From Chromatiales bacterium (GTDB lineage Bacteria > Pseudomonadota > Gammaproteobacteria > UBA6429 > Thiohalophilaceae), in NCBI GenBank assembly GCA_026984045.1, contig JALSSV010000067.1, positions 1-64,000 on the forward strand: a stretch of 64,000 nucleotides of DNA, given 5' to 3'. The notes below the pieces were generated by a model. It saw only the letters and a list, made by a program, of their open reading frames with translations. It was not told the DNA's origin and searched no databases. Shown in pieces: positions 17,359-27,713 of the stretch. The position numbers were made by a program, and so were the translations under genes. Position 1 is the first letter of the stretch. Each line of letters opens with the position of its first letter.

Positions 17359-18534
17359 CTATCCTCCCAACGCCCGGCGCACGATCAGGTTCTTCACCGG
17401 GCCGAGGCGGTCGGTGAGGGTGAGGCCGGTGTTGCGCAGCCAGGCGAGCAGGGGCTGGTCGTTGCTGAACAGTTCCTTGAAGCCGTCCATGGCCAGGAGC
17501 ATGGGCCGGTTCTCGCTGCGCCGTTCCCGTTCGTAGCGGCGCAGCAGGGTTTCGCCGCCGGGGTCGCGGCGCCGGCGGCGGGCCTCGCCGAGCAGGCGGG
17601 CGAGGCTGCGCACGTCGGCCAGGCCCAGGTTCACGCCCTGCCCCGCCAGCGGATGGATGGTGTGGGCGGCGTCGCCGGCCAGGGCCAGGCGGGTGTCGGC
17701 ATAGCGGCGGGTCTCGAAGAAACGCAGCGGGAAGGCGGCGCGGGGGCCGACGTTCTCGATGGGGCCGAGGGTGGCTTCGAAGGCCGCCTCCAGCTCGCGG
17801 GCGAAGCGTTCCTCCTCCATCGCCAGCAGCCGTTCGGCCTGCTCGGGCGAGGTGGACCAGACGATGGAGCAATACCCTTCGGTGAGCGGCAGGAAGGCCA
17901 GGGGGCCGGTGGGCAGGAAGCGCTGCCAGGCGGTCTCGCGGTGGTGCTCGCGGGGCCGGACCACGGTGACCACGGCGGTCTGATCGTAGTCCCAGCCGGT
18001 GACCGGGATGCCGGCGGCCTGGCGCACCCAGGAGCGCCCGCCGTCGGTACCGATGATCAGGCGGCCGGTGAGTTCGGTGCCGTCGTCGAGAGTCAGCGCC
18101 GCGCCCTCGTCCTCGCGCTGCAGGCGGACGGGCCGCGCGGGCCAGAAGGGCGTGATGTCGGGCTGCCGGGCCACCTGCGCATGCAGGCCCTTGACGATCA
18201 CCCGGTTCTCGACGATGTGGCCCATGTCGGGCTCGCCCACGTCGGCGCTGTCGAAGTGCACCCGGCCCGTGCCGCCGGCGTCCCAGACCACCATCTCCCG
18301 GTAGGGGCTGACGCGCTCGGCGCACATGGCCTGCCAGGCGCCCAGTTCCTCGAACAGGTTCTGGGAGGCGCGGGTCAGGGCCGAGACGCGGATGTCGTAA
18401 CCCTCTTCCGGCCATTCGAGCTGCGGGGCGCGGGCGTCCACCAGCGCCACCCGCCAGCCTTGGCGGGCCAGGGCGAGGGCCTGGGCGGCGCCGACCATGC
18501 CGGCGCCCACCACGATGATGTCGAAGCCCTTCAC
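17359..18534 (-). CDS. UbiH/UbiI/UbiF-family FAD monooxygenase
   Basis: This 391-residue flavoprotein has an N-terminal dinucleotide motif (IIVVGAGMVGAA), a second FAD motif LALAGDAAHTIHPLAGQGVNLGLADV and a conserved DG segment (IGTDGGRSWVR). Such enzymes hydroxylate the ubiquinone ring. Its place after ubiH matches ubiI (visC) of E. coli, but the ring position cannot be assigned. It starts at GTG 18534, overlapping the ubiH stop by 4 bases (GTGA). Confidence 0.9.
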   Translation of the reverse strand: MKGFDIIVVGAGMVGAAQALALARQGWRVALVDARAPQLEWPEEGYDIRVSALTRASQNLFEELGAWQAMCAERVSPYREMVVWDAGGTGRVHFDSADVGEPDMGHIVENRVIVKGLHAQVARQPDITPFWPARPVRLQREDEGAALTLDDGTELTGRLIIGTDGGRSWVRQAAGIPVTGWDYDQTAVVTVVRPREHHRETAWQRFLPTGPLAFLPLTEGYCSIVWSTSPEQAERLLAMEEERFARELEAAFEATLGPIENVGPRAAFPLRFFETRRYADTRLALAGDAAHTIHPLAGQGVNLGLADVRSLARLLGEARRRRRDPGGETLLRRYERERRSENRPMLLAMDGFKELFSNDQPLLAWLRNTGLTLTDRLGPVKNLIVRRALGG

Positions 18535-19775
18535 AGCGGCAGCCCCCGGGCCAGGCGCGGCAGCTTGCCGCCGAAGCCCATGGCCTGGCGCGCCAGCAGG
18601 CGCTTGAGGGGCGGCACCGTGTCGAGCACGGTGAGGCCGATGTTGCGGGCCAGGGCCAGAGGCGGCAGTTCGTTGGAGAAGACCCGCACCAGGGCATCGG
18701 TGAACAGGGCGGTGGTGAGCTGGTCGCGCCGCCGCCAGCGGGCGTAGTCGCGCAACAGGCCGAGCTCGCCGGGGTCGCGTCCGGCGCGCACCCCGTCCAC
18801 CACCACCTGGGCCAGGGTGGCCACGTCGCGCAGGCCCAGGTTGAAGCCCTGGCCGGCCACCGGATGCAGGGTGTGGGCGGCGTTGCCGATCACCGCCAGG
18901 CGCGGGCGCACGTGTTCGCGGCTCTGCATCCAGCCCAGCGGATAGGCGTGGCGCCGGCCCGCCTGCAGGAAGCGGCCGGCCCGCTCGCCGAAGCGTTGCT
19001 GCAGGCGGGCGAGGAAGGCGGCTTCGTCGAGGGCCAGGATTTCCTCGCGCCGGGTGTCGGGCACGGTCCACACCAGGGCGAACATCCGATCCCCGCCGTC
19101 CGGGTCGCGGGCCGGCAGCAGGGCCATGGGGCCTTCGGCGGTGAAGCGTTCGTAGGCCACGTTGGCATGGGGACGATCCACCGCCACGTTGGCGATGATG
19201 GCATGCTGGCCGTAACCCAGGCGGAAGCTGCCGATGCCGAGGCGCTGGCGGATGGGCGAGTTGCCGCCGTCGGCGGCCACCAGCAGGCGGCCGGTGATCT
19301 CGCGCCCGCCGTCGTCGGTGTCGAGGCGCAGGTGGGCGCGCAGCGGTTCGAGGCGCACGTCGGCCACCCGGGCGGGGCAGAGAAAGTCCACGTTGGCCTG
19401 GGCCTGCAGGGCGGCGTGGAGCACGCCGCCGGGGGAGCGGATCTCGGTCACGTAGCCGAGGGCGTCGAGGCCCTCGTCGCGCCGATCCAGATGGCTGGAG
19501 CCGAGATGGCCGCGATCGGAGACGTGGATGCGGTGGATGGGCGTCACCCCCGCCGCCTCGATGGCCGGCCACAGGCCCAGGGTATCGAGGATCCGCCGCG
19601 AGCCGTGCCCCAGGGCCAGGGTGCGGGCGTCGAAACCGGCGTGCGCCGGAGCCTGGAAGGGCGTGGCCTCCACCACCGCCAGTTTCAGGGGCGCATCGCG
19701 CAGGGCGCAGGCCAGGCTGGCACCCACCATGCCGCCGCCGGCGATGATCAGATCGTAGTCGGCCGGCGCACTCAT
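18531..19775 (-). CDS. ubiH: Ubiquinone biosynthesis hydroxylase UbiH
   Basis: This 414-residue FAD-dependent monooxygenase carries LIIAGGGMVGASLA at the N-terminus, VAADGGNSPIR mid-protein and AVIGNAAHTLHPVAGQGFNLGLRDV. Position and sequence fit UbiH, which hydroxylates 2-octaprenyl-6-methoxyphenol at C4 in aerobic ubiquinone synthesis. The ATG at 19775 overlaps the pepP stop (ATGA). It belongs to a ygfB-pepP-ubiH-ubiI operon conserved in Gammaproteobacteria. Confidence 0.94.
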   Translation of the reverse strand: MSAPADYDLIIAGGGMVGASLACALRDAPLKLAVVEATPFQAPAHAGFDARTLALGHGSRRILDTLGLWPAIEAAGVTPIHRIHVSDRGHLGSSHLDRRDEGLDALGYVTEIRSPGGVLHAALQAQANVDFLCPARVADVRLEPLRAHLRLDTDDGGREITGRLLVAADGGNSPIRQRLGIGSFRLGYGQHAIIANVAVDRPHANVAYERFTAEGPMALLPARDPDGGDRMFALVWTVPDTRREEILALDEAAFLARLQQRFGERAGRFLQAGRRHAYPLGWMQSREHVRPRLAVIGNAAHTLHPVAGQGFNLGLRDVATLAQVVVDGVRAGRDPGELGLLRDYARWRRRDQLTTALFTDALVRVFSNELPPLALARNIGLTVLDTVPPLKRLLARQAMGFGGKLPRLARGLPL

Positions 19776-21079
19776 CCCGCCATCACCGCTTCGATGTCGG
19801 CCGGGGCCTTGGGTGCGCCTTCGGTGAGCACCTCGCAGCCGTCCTTCGTCACCAGCACGTCGTCCTCGATGCGGATCCCGGTGTTCCAGAACTTCTTCGG
19901 CACTTTGGGATCGCCGCCGGCCACGTACAGGCCCGGCTCGATGGTCAGCACCATGCCCGGCTCCAGCACCCGCCATTCGTCGTCCACCTTGTAGTCGCCC
20001 ACGTCGTGCACGTCCATGCCCAGCCAGTGGCCGGTGCGGTGCATGTAGAAGCGGCGGTACTTCTCCTTCTCGATGAGCGTCTTCACTGCGCCCTTGAGCA
20101 GGCCCAGCTTCACCATGCCCTCGGTGAGCACCCGCACCGCCGCATCGTGGGGATCGTTCCAGTGATTGCCGGGCTTCACCGCCTCGATGGCCGCCTGCTG
20201 GGCCTCGAGCACCAGATCGTAGAGGCTGCGCTGGGCGCGGCTGAACTTGCCGCTGACCGGAAAGGTGCGGGAGATGTCGGCGGCGTAATAGTCGTATTCG
20301 GCGCCGGCGTCGATGAGCAGCAGATCGCCCTTGCGCAGGGTGTCGCGGTTGGTCACGTAGTGCAGCACGCAGGCATTGGCGCCGCCGCCGACGATGGACT
20401 CGTAGGCCGGCCCCGCCGCCCCTTCGCGCTGGAACACGTAGTTCAGCTCGGCGGCGATCTGGTATTCCTTCAGCCCCGGGCGGCAGGCCTGCATGGCGCG
20501 GATGTGGGCCTGGATGGAGATGTCTGCCGCCTTGCGCATGGCCTTGAGTTCGGCGGCGCTCTTGAACAGGCGCATCTCGTGCAGGTGATGATCCAGCGAG
20601 ATGAACTCGCCGGGGGTGTGTATCCCCGCGCGGGCCAGCTTGCGCAGGCGGTTCACCCAGCCGATCACCCGCTGGTCGAAATCGGGATGGGCGCCCATGG
20701 TGTGAAACACCCGGGTCTTGTCTTCCAGCAGGCCGGGCAGGATGTCGTCGATGTCGTCGATGGGGAAGGAATCGTCGGCGCCGTACTCCGCCACCGCGCC
20801 TTCCTGGCCGGCCCGCTTGCCGTGCCAGATCTCCATCTTCTCGTCCTTCTCGCGGCAGAACAGGATGTACTCGCCGTGGGCCCGCCCCGGCACCAGCACC
20901 ATCACCGCCTCGGGCTCGGGAAAGCCGGTGAGATAGTAGAAATCGGAGTCCTGGCGGTAGGGATACTCCACGTCGCGGTTGCGATAGCGCACCGGCGCCG
21001 CGGGCAGGATGGCCACCGACTGCTCGCCCATCAGGTCCATCAGATGACGGCGCCGGCGCTGGAATTCCTTCTGGGTCAT
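19772..21079 (-). CDS. pepP: Xaa-Pro aminopeptidase
   Basis: This 435-residue pita-bread metallopeptidase shows the family metal ligands in DAGAEYDYYAADISRTFP, HRTGHWLGMDVHDVG, TIEPGLYV and GIRIEDDVLVT. It removes N-terminal residues preceding proline. The ATG at 21079 (MTQKEFQRRR) gives the usual length; the in-frame start 15 codons upstream is poorly supported. It is translationally coupled to ubiH and follows ygfB by 54 bases. Confidence 0.95.
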   Translation of the reverse strand: MTQKEFQRRRRHLMDLMGEQSVAILPAAPVRYRNRDVEYPYRQDSDFYYLTGFPEPEAVMVLVPGRAHGEYILFCREKDEKMEIWHGKRAGQEGAVAEYGADDSFPIDDIDDILPGLLEDKTRVFHTMGAHPDFDQRVIGWVNRLRKLARAGIHTPGEFISLDHHLHEMRLFKSAAELKAMRKAADISIQAHIRAMQACRPGLKEYQIAAELNYVFQREGAAGPAYESIVGGGANACVLHYVTNRDTLRKGDLLLIDAGAEYDYYAADISRTFPVSGKFSRAQRSLYDLVLEAQQAAIEAVKPGNHWNDPHDAAVRVLTEGMVKLGLLKGAVKTLIEKEKYRRFYMHRTGHWLGMDVHDVGDYKVDDEWRVLEPGMVLTIEPGLYVAGGDPKVPKKFWNTGIRIEDDVLVTKDGCEVLTEGAPKAPADIEAVMAG

Positions 21080-21133
21080 CTGCGCATTATGCCAGAAACG
21101 GTAGCGAGGGAAGTTCTCAACCACCCGCCACCG

Positions 21134-21700
21134 TCAATGCACCGTGGGGGTCGCATTGTCCCCACCCTGCGTTTCCCGTTTCGCCTGGAGTTCCTCGCGG
21201 AACAGTTGCACCGCCACCCGCAGGTATTCCACCAGCTCCATGAAGGCGTTCTCGTCCGCTTCCTCGTCGTCGAGGGCGTAACTCTCGGCAGCGGCGATCT
21301 TGCCCAGGTCCTCGGCGATGCCCGGCAGTTCGCCGAGCAGCCCGCTGCGATCGGTCAGGCCCAGGCGGTCCAGGCCCAGCAGGAAGCCCTGCGCCCAGTG
21401 GGCCAGCGCCTCCACCCGGCTCTCCAGGCGAGCCTCGTCGCTCGGCAACAACGGCTGGAAGTCGAACTGCCCGCCCTCGAACATGGCCCGGGTTGCCACC
21501 CAGACCTCGTGCAGGCGTTCGCGGGCCGGGCCCGCCGGGTCGCCGCCCAGGATCCGCCGCCAGGCATCGGCCTCGGGCAACCGGGGCTCAACGCAGAGCA
21601 TGCCGCACAACTGGCCGTGCAGCTCGGCCGCGTCCAGATCGGGGTTCAGGCCCCGCAGGGCATCGTTGAGGACATCGTAATCGGGCAAGACGGCAGACAT
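21134..21700 (-). CDS. ygfB: UPF0149 family protein (YgfB)
   Basis: This 188-residue protein has the UPF0149 pattern LHGQLCGMLC near residue 30, LAHWAQGFLLGL and a C-terminal DEEADENAFMELVEYLRVAVQ. The family is helical and its role is unsettled; in Pseudomonas, YgfB has been linked to regulation of antibiotic-tolerance genes. It is the first gene of the pepP-ubiH operon and is divergent from the zapA operon. Confidence 0.92.
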   Translation of the reverse strand: MSAVLPDYDVLNDALRGLNPDLDAAELHGQLCGMLCVEPRLPEADAWRRILGGDPAGPARERLHEVWVATRAMFEGGQFDFQPLLPSDEARLESRVEALAHWAQGFLLGLDRLGLTDRSGLLGELPGIAEDLGKIAAAESYALDDEEADENAFMELVEYLRVAVQLFREELQAKRETQGGDNATPTVH

Positions 21701-21857
21701 GGCGGTTTCCGGTGAAAACAGGGCTTCACAGGATACGGCAAGGCGCCCGAATCATGCCAACCGTTGACCCCCTGTGCCGCGCACTCTATATTGGTAAACC
21801 GGTCACCGCCCCGGCGGGCGTTGGCCCGTTATCGCAAGGATCGCAAAGATTTTTGAC

Positions 21858-21863
21858 TATAAT
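21858..21863 (+). promoter_or_regulatory. Candidate -10 element of the zapA operon
   Basis: A perfect TATAAT lies 40 bases before the first gene of the zapB-like/zapA operon. No good -35 hexamer is seen at the standard distance. A TG two bases upstream gives it some extended -10 character. Confidence 0.4.
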
Positions 21864-21903
21864 CATTGACTTGAAAGGCAGCGACGAGGACGCGAACGCC
21901 CGG

Positions 21904-22110
21904 ATGGATGAACTGGATCTCAAGAAACTCGAAACGCGGGTCGATGAACTGATCGATGCCGTCGAGCGCCTGCAGCAGGAGAACAAGTCCCTGCGCGACA
22001 ATCACAACAGCCTGCTGGCCGAGCGCAACCAGCTCATCGAGAAGACCGAACAGGCCCGCACGCGGGTCGAAGCCATGATCCAGCGACTGAAGGCATTGGA
22101 AAATGAGTGA
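21904..22110 (+). CDS. Small coiled-coil protein, TIGR02449 family (ZapB-like)
   Basis: This 68-residue protein is predicted to be a single coiled coil: MDELDLKKLETRVDELIDAVERLQQENKSLRD... with regular heptads. It matches the small TIGR02449 / ZapB-like proteins that precede zapA in many Gammaproteobacteria. A role in Z-ring organisation is inferred from context. It overlaps zapA by 8 bases. The ATG at 21904 was chosen because the upstream extension of the open frame crosses the promoter region. Confidence 0.85.
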   Translation: MDELDLKKLETRVDELIDAVERLQQENKSLRDNHNSLLAERNQLIEKTEQARTRVEAMIQRLKALENE

Positions 22111-22429
22111 TTCCCGGGACAGCCAGGCCGTCGCCATCACCATCCTCGACAAGGAATACCTGATCGCCTGCCCCGAGGACGAAAAGCACGACCTGATGCG
22201 CTCGGCCGACTATCTGGATCGCAAGATGCGCGAGATCCGCGACGGCGGCAAGATCATCGGCACCGAACGGATTGCGGTCATGGCCGCCCTGAACATCGCC
22301 CACGAACTGCTGTCAGACCAGAAAGCCGAGAGCAACGGCAAACTCGATCCGGCCATCGGCCAGCGGATCCGCAGCCTGCAGAACCGCATCGAGGAAGCCC
22401 TGTATCGCTCCCGGCAACTGGAGATATGA
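22103..22429 (+). CDS. zapA: Cell division protein ZapA
   Basis: This 108-residue protein has the ZapA N-terminal fold (VAITILDKEYLIACPEDEKHDL) followed by a dimerising helix (TERIAVMAALNIAHELL) and a C-terminal coiled coil. It cross-links FtsZ protofilaments at midcell. It is the second gene of the operon and is followed immediately by 6S RNA, the arrangement known from E. coli and relatives. Confidence 0.94.
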   Translation: MSDSRDSQAVAITILDKEYLIACPEDEKHDLMRSADYLDRKMREIRDGGKIIGTERIAVMAALNIAHELLSDQKAESNGKLDPAIGQRIRSLQNRIEEALYRSRQLEI

Positions 22430-22493
22430 AGCCGGGACGAAGACGAGGAACCGAAACATGCAACCGAAAACGCCTTTCCTCGGCCCTCGCCAT

Positions 22494-22699
22494 GCGTCCT
22501 CCGCCCCCGAGTTTATGGGCCACCCTGCGGTATGCGTTAGCCGATCGGGATATTCTTGAGCCGTAATCTGAATCCCCGGGAGCCGATTCCCGGCACCGTG
22601 TGCATGTCCGCTGGTCCGGAAAGCCTGACGTGCCGCTTGACGCTCCCACTTGAACCTCTGGTTCAAGACGAAGATCGCGACGGTACCGGCGGGGAGGCC
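22494..22699 (+). ncRNA. ssrS: 6S RNA
   Basis: The zapA-ygfA spacer contains a GGGCCACCC...GCCGATCGGGATATTC 5' region and the conserved 3' hairpin TTGAACCTCTGGTTCAAG (22651-22666). Complementary ends (CCTCC near 22498-22502, GGAGG near 22693-22697) would close the rod. 6S RNA binds sigma70 RNA polymerase in stationary phase. Ends were set by analogy with E. coli ssrS and are approximate by a few bases. Confidence 0.88.
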
Positions 22700-22709
22700 C
22701 ACCCTGTTC

Positions 22710-23303
22710 ATGACCCGTGACCAGCTCCGCCGGGAAATCCGGCAACGCCGGCAACGGCTCGACGCCCACGCGCGTCATCACCGCTCCCTGGCCCTGTGCG
22801 CCCACCTGGCCGAGGAACCCCGGTTTCGACGCGCCCGGCGCATCGCCTTCTACCTGCCCAACGACGGCGAACCGGATCTGCGCCCCCTGATGGCCCTGGC
22901 CTGGGAACAGGACAAGGCCTGTTTCCTGCCCGTGGTGGGCGCCCGCCACAGCCGCCGCCTGTGGTTCCTGCCCTGGACACCGGACACGCCGCTCGTTCCC
23001 AACCGCTTCGGCATCCCCGAACCCCTGCATCAGCGGGGCGAACGGCGCTTCAAGCCCCACAGCCTGGATCTGATCCTGATGCCGCTGGTGGCCTTCGACG
23101 CCCACGGCCACCGCCTGGGCATGGGCGGCGGCTATTACGACACCACCCTCGCCTTCCTGCGCTACCGCCACCACTGGCTGCGCCCGGCCCGGATCGGCAC
23201 CGCCTTCGCCTGCCAGGAAGTGGATCGGCTGCCCGCCGAAGCCTGGGACGTGCCGCTGGACGCCATCGCCACCGAAGATGGCGTGCGCCAATTCCGGCGC
23301 TGA
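22710..23303 (+). CDS. ygfA: 5-formyltetrahydrofolate cyclo-ligase
   Basis: This 197-residue enzyme begins MTRDQLRREIRQRRQ and has the MPLVAFDAHGHRLGMGGGYYDTTLA signature of the family's nucleotide and folate site. It converts 5-formyl-THF to 5,10-methenyl-THF in an ATP-dependent step, linking to the one-carbon pool fed by the glycine cleavage system nearby. The ATG at 22710 is used; the extended frame from 22650 overlaps the 6S RNA. Confidence 0.93.
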   Translation: MTRDQLRREIRQRRQRLDAHARHHRSLALCAHLAEEPRFRRARRIAFYLPNDGEPDLRPLMALAWEQDKACFLPVVGARHSRRLWFLPWTPDTPLVPNRFGIPEPLHQRGERRFKPHSLDLILMPLVAFDAHGHRLGMGGGYYDTTLAFLRYRHHWLRPARIGTAFACQEVDRLPAEAWDVPLDAIATEDGVRQFRR

Positions 23304-23346
23304 TCCGCTATACTCGCCCGCGTTTTCCGCTGCCGGAGGAACCCGC

Positions 23347-23817
23347 GTGCAATACTGGCTGATGAAATCCGAACCCGACGTCTATGGCATCGACGACCTG
23401 GCCGCCCAGCCCGATCAGACCGACCACTGGGATGGCGTGCGCAACTACCAGGCCCGCAACATGATGCGCGACCAGATGAAAAAGGGCGACAAGGTCTTCT
23501 TCTACCATTCCAACTGCAAGGAACCCGCCATCGTCGGCATCGCCGAAATCGCCCGCGAGGGCTATCCCGACTTCACCGCCTGGGACCCCGAAGCCAAATA
23601 CTTCGATCCCAAGTCCGACCCCGACAATCCCCGCTGGTACATGGTGGATCTGCGTTTCAAGCGCAAGCTCAAGCGCCCCGTCACCCTGCGCGAGATGAAA
23701 AACCACCCGGAACTGGCCGACATGCCCCTGCTGCGCAAGGGCAACCGCCTGTCGGTGATGCCCGTGAGCAAGGCGGAATGGGATTTCATCCTGCAACTGG
23801 AGAAAACCCCTGTCTGA
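23347..23817 (+). CDS. EVE domain-containing protein
   Basis: This 156-residue protein opens YWLMKSEPDVYGIDDL and includes WDGVRNYQARNMMRDQMKKGD and GIAEIAREGYPD, the signature of EVE-domain proteins. The fold is related to PUA and YTH domains and is thought to bind modified bases in DNA or RNA. The GTG at 23347 with an upstream GGAGGA is preferred over the ATG at 23278, which lies inside ygfA. The ygfA-EVE pairing is common in Gammaproteobacteria. Confidence 0.9.
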   Translation: MQYWLMKSEPDVYGIDDLAAQPDQTDHWDGVRNYQARNMMRDQMKKGDKVFFYHSNCKEPAIVGIAEIAREGYPDFTAWDPEAKYFDPKSDPDNPRWYMVDLRFKRKLKRPVTLREMKNHPELADMPLLRKGNRLSVMPVSKAEWDFILQLEKTPV

Positions 23818-23831
23818 CAGACAAAACGGTT

Positions 23832-23890
23832 ATCGCGGCGAGGGCGCCGCTCCTACGGATCCCTGTAGGAGCGGCGCCCCCGCCGCGACA
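23832..23890. repeat. REPIN-like GTAGGAGCGGCGC inverted pair
   Basis: The left arm (23832-23856) and right arm (23865-23889) are inverted copies of ATCGCGGCGAGGGCGCCGC.../...GCGGCGCC. It follows the EVE gene and could act as an mRNA stabiliser or terminator. The rest of 23891-24173 is relatively AT-rich and holds the leader of the next gene, with a TATACT at 24130-24135 as a possible -10. Confidence 0.8.
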
Positions 23891-24173
23891 CCCACCAAGC
23901 GATTCTCTCACCCTCATGCAGGCGCGGCGCAAGCCGCGATACCCTCTTCAAGTTTTCCCCGCCTGAACCGATAAACAACCCGCCGCTTGCTGTATTGAAG
24001 ACCGTTTTCATGCGATCAAAACGGCATGAAAGCCACCACGCAACACACGCCCCACAACAAACCTGATGGGAAACAAACAGTAAGCTGCAAAAATTCATTC
24101 ACCTTACTAGCATTTTTTTTCCACTTGTCTATACTCTGACAAACTCAGTGCTCAACTCGGAGGGTTGTAATCC

Positions 24174-24527
24174 ATGGCAACGAAGAAGAAAGCCAAAAAG
24201 AAGGCGGCCAAGAAGAAGGTAGCCGTACGCAAGAAGGCCGCGAAGAAGAAAGTGACCAAGAAGAAGGTCGTTCGCAAGGCGAAGAAAAAGGCCGCCAAGA
24301 AGAAAGTAGCGAAGAAGAAGGTCGCCAAGCGCAAGGCCAAGAAGAAAGCAGCGAAGAAGAAAGCCAAGAAGAAAACCGCCAAGAAGAAAACGGCGAAGAA
24401 AAAGGCCAAGAAGAAAACGGCCAGGAAAAAGGTAGCGAAGAAAAAGACCGCCAAGAAGAAGGTCGCCAAGAAAAAGGCCAAGAAGAAAGCCACCAGGAAG
24501 AAGGCTGCCCGGCGCAAGAAGCGCTGA
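24174..24527 (+). CDS. Lys/Ala-rich histone H1-like DNA-binding protein
   Basis: This 117-residue protein is made almost wholly of KKKA, KKKV and KKKT repeats with a few Arg, and has no globular domain. It resembles histone H1 C-terminal-tail proteins of bacteria (AlgP/HctB type), which bind DNA non-specifically and can compact or regulate it. It has a GGAGGG Shine-Dalgarno, an AT-rich promoter region and its own terminator. The target and physiological role are unknown; copy number of such repeats often varies between strains. Confidence 0.88.
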   Translation: MATKKKAKKKAAKKKVAVRKKAAKKKVTKKKVVRKAKKKAAKKKVAKKKVAKRKAKKKAAKKKAKKKTAKKKTAKKKAKKKTARKKVAKKKTAKKKVAKKKAKKKATRKKAARRKKR

Positions 24528-24547
24528 TCCGGCCTTCCCGTGAACGA

Positions 24548-24573
24548 AGGGCCTGCATTGCAGGCCCTTTTTT
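24548..24573 (+). terminator. Rho-independent terminator of the H1-like gene
   Basis: AGGGCCTGC (24548-24556), loop ATT, the complementary arm at 24560-24568, then a run of T residues. It lies 20 bases past the stop codon. Confidence 0.93.
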
Positions 24574-24614
24574 CATGGCAACCGTTCTACCACAAAAGTT
24601 ATAAACCCGTGGTC

Positions 24615-24888
24615 AAATCGCGGCGAGGCGCCGCTCCTACACGATTGCACCAAACCCCTGTAGGAGCGGCGCCCCCGCCGCGACCACATAACCTCAAAAC
24701 AACCGCCGCCATTCCCTGAACCCACCCCTGCAGGAGCGGCGCAAGCCGCGAAACTGCAAGCTCGAACACGCTACCCTGCAAATCGCGGCGAGGCGCCGCT
24801 CCTACACGTCTGCACCAAGCCCGCTGTAGGGGCGCCGCGCCCACACACATGCCACGCCCCCCGTAGGCGCGGCGCCCCCGCCGCGACC
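24615..24888. repeat. Cluster of REPIN-like GTAGGAGCGGCGC units
   Basis: Six units fill the spacer between the H1-like gene and ilvA: inverted pairs at 24616-24640/24659-24684 and 24781-24805/24825-24841, plus single units near 24729-24750 and 24861-24887. They differ by a few bases, so the cluster is an accumulation of REP singlets. No gene is seen here. Confidence 0.85.
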
Positions 24889-24891
24889 GTA

Positions 24892-26415
<1,524 letters not shown>

Positions 26416-26458
26416 GATCCCGGGGATTCCTGCGGCGGTGGATGAGGGCGAAGGATAC

Positions 26459-26486
26459 CTAATATAATGGGTGCTTCACCAGTCAA
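26459..26486 (-). promoter_or_regulatory. Candidate ilvA promoter
   Basis: On the minus strand TTGACT (26481-26486) and TATTAG (26459-26464) are separated by 16 bases, 44 bases before the ilvA ATG. On the plus strand the same stretch contains TATAAT (26463-26468), a possible -10 for rpiA without a clear -35. Confidence 0.4.
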
Positions 26487-26534
26487 CCAACGCGGGCCAG
26501 GGAAAGGCGCCGCCAGCGTGCAGGAGAATCACTC

Positions 26535-27194
26535 ATGAACCAGGACGAAATGAAGCAGGCCGTCGCCCGGGCCGCCATCGACTACGTGGTGCCCGGCACC
26601 ATCATCGGTGTGGGCACCGGCTCCACCGCCAACTATTTCATCGACGAGCTGGCGAAGATCAAGGGCCGAATCGAGGGCACCGTGGCGAGTTCCGTGGCCA
26701 CCGCCGAGCGCCTGAAGGGGCACGGCATCCCCGTGCTAGATCTCAACTCGGTGGACAGCCTCTCCGTCTATATCGACGGCGCCGACGAGTCCAACCGCAG
26801 CCTGCACCTGATCAAGGGCGGCGGCGGTGCGCTTACCCGCGAGAAGATCGTCGCTGCCGTGGCCGAAAAATTCGTCTGCATCGCCGACGAAACCAAGCTG
26901 GTGGACTGGCTCGGCCGCTTCCCCCTGCCCATCGAGGTGATCCCCATGGCCCGCAGCTACGTGGCCCGGGAAATCGTCAAGCTCGGCGGCGAGCCGGTGC
27001 TGCGCGAAGGCTTCACCACCGACAACGGCAACGTGATCCTCGACGTGCACAACTGGGAGATCATGGAACCGGTCAAGCTGGAACAGCAGCTCAACAACAT
27101 CGTCGGCGTGGTCACCAACGGGATCTTCGCCATGCGCCCTGCCGACGTGCTGCTGCTGGGCACCCAGGAAGGGGTGAAGACGCTGACGGCCTGA
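26535..27194 (+). CDS. rpiA: Ribose-5-phosphate isomerase A
   Basis: This 219-residue enzyme carries the family motifs [13 protein letters not shown] (phosphate loop), YIDGADESN with the catalytic Asp, [11 protein letters not shown] and DNGNVILD. It interconverts ribose-5-phosphate and ribulose-5-phosphate. It is transcribed divergently from ilvA. An AGGAGAA sequence lies before the ATG. Confidence 0.96.
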   Translation: MNQDEMKQAVARAAIDYVVPGTIIGVGTGSTANYFIDELAKIKGRIEGTVASSVATAERLKGHGIPVLDLNSVDSLSVYIDGADESNRSLHLIKGGGGALTREKIVAAVAEKFVCIADETKLVDWLGRFPLPIEVIPMARSYVAREIVKLGGEPVLREGFTTDNGNVILDVHNWEIMEPVKLEQQLNNIVGVVTNGIFAMRPADVLLLGTQEGVKTLTA

Positions 27195-27209
27195 ACCACT
27201 CGCCACTCG

Positions 27210-27258
27210 CCCCTCACCCTGTCCCTCTCCCCCTCGGGGAGAGGGAGCCCTTCGTCCA
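27210..27258. repeat. CCCTCACCCTGTCCC repeat, short copy
   Basis: A short copy of the C-rich family (CCCCTCACCCTGTCCCTCTC, then CCCCTCGGGGAGAGGG and CCCTTCGTCC). It lies just after rpiA. Its palindrome could also work as a weak terminator. Confidence 0.65.
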
Positions 27259-27309
27259 GGCATTCACGCACCAATGCAATGGCCACTGCCTTACTGCTAA
27301 AATCGGCCC

Positions 27310-27510
27310 ATGTCCCGCGCGCTCATCATCATCGGCATCGTTCTCGTCGTGCTCGGCCTGCTGTGGCCGTGGCTGAGCCGTTTCGGCCTGTTCCGCCTGC
27401 CGGGGAACATCGTGATCGAGCGGGACAATTTCCGCTTTTACTTTCCCATCACCAGCATGCTGCTGATCAGCGCGGTGCTGAGTCTGATTCTGTGGCTGTT
27501 CCGGCGCTGA
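27310..27510 (+). CDS. DUF2905 small membrane protein
   Basis: This 66-residue protein has two hydrophobic helices (LIIIGIVLVVLGLLWPWL and PITSMLLISAVLSLILWL) joined by GNIVIERDNFRFYFP, the DUF2905 signature. It is an inner-membrane protein of unknown function that is widespread in Proteobacteria. It stands alone between repeats. Confidence 0.87.
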   Translation: MSRALIIIGIVLVVLGLLWPWLSRFGLFRLPGNIVIERDNFRFYFPITSMLLISAVLSLILWLFRR

Positions 27511-27518
27511 GCGAAAAC

Positions 27519-27584
27519 ATCGCGGCGAGGGCGCCGCTCCTACGGGGCTTGTCGAATCCGTAGGAGCGGGGCCCTCGCCGCGAT
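27519..27584. repeat. REPIN-like GTAGGAGCGGCGC inverted pair
   Basis: Arms at 27519-27543 and 27559-27584 are inverted. It follows the DUF2905 gene. A separate GGCCGC/GCGGCC hairpin flanked by A- and T-runs lies at about 27597-27622 and could terminate transcription from the plus strand. Confidence 0.8.
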
Positions 27585-27713
27585 TCCAATCCGAGAAAAA
27601 AGGCCGCTTGCGCGGCCTTTTCAATGGCATCTTCCGATGCCCGTCCTTCACCCTCGTCCCTGAACTTGTTGTTTCCCTGGAGGCGTTCCATCAACCTCGA
27701 AACCGGTTTCCCA

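Noticed and set aside
27210-27258. A terminator for rpiA
   Set aside because: A palindrome is present but has no T-run and belongs to the dispersed C-rich repeat family.
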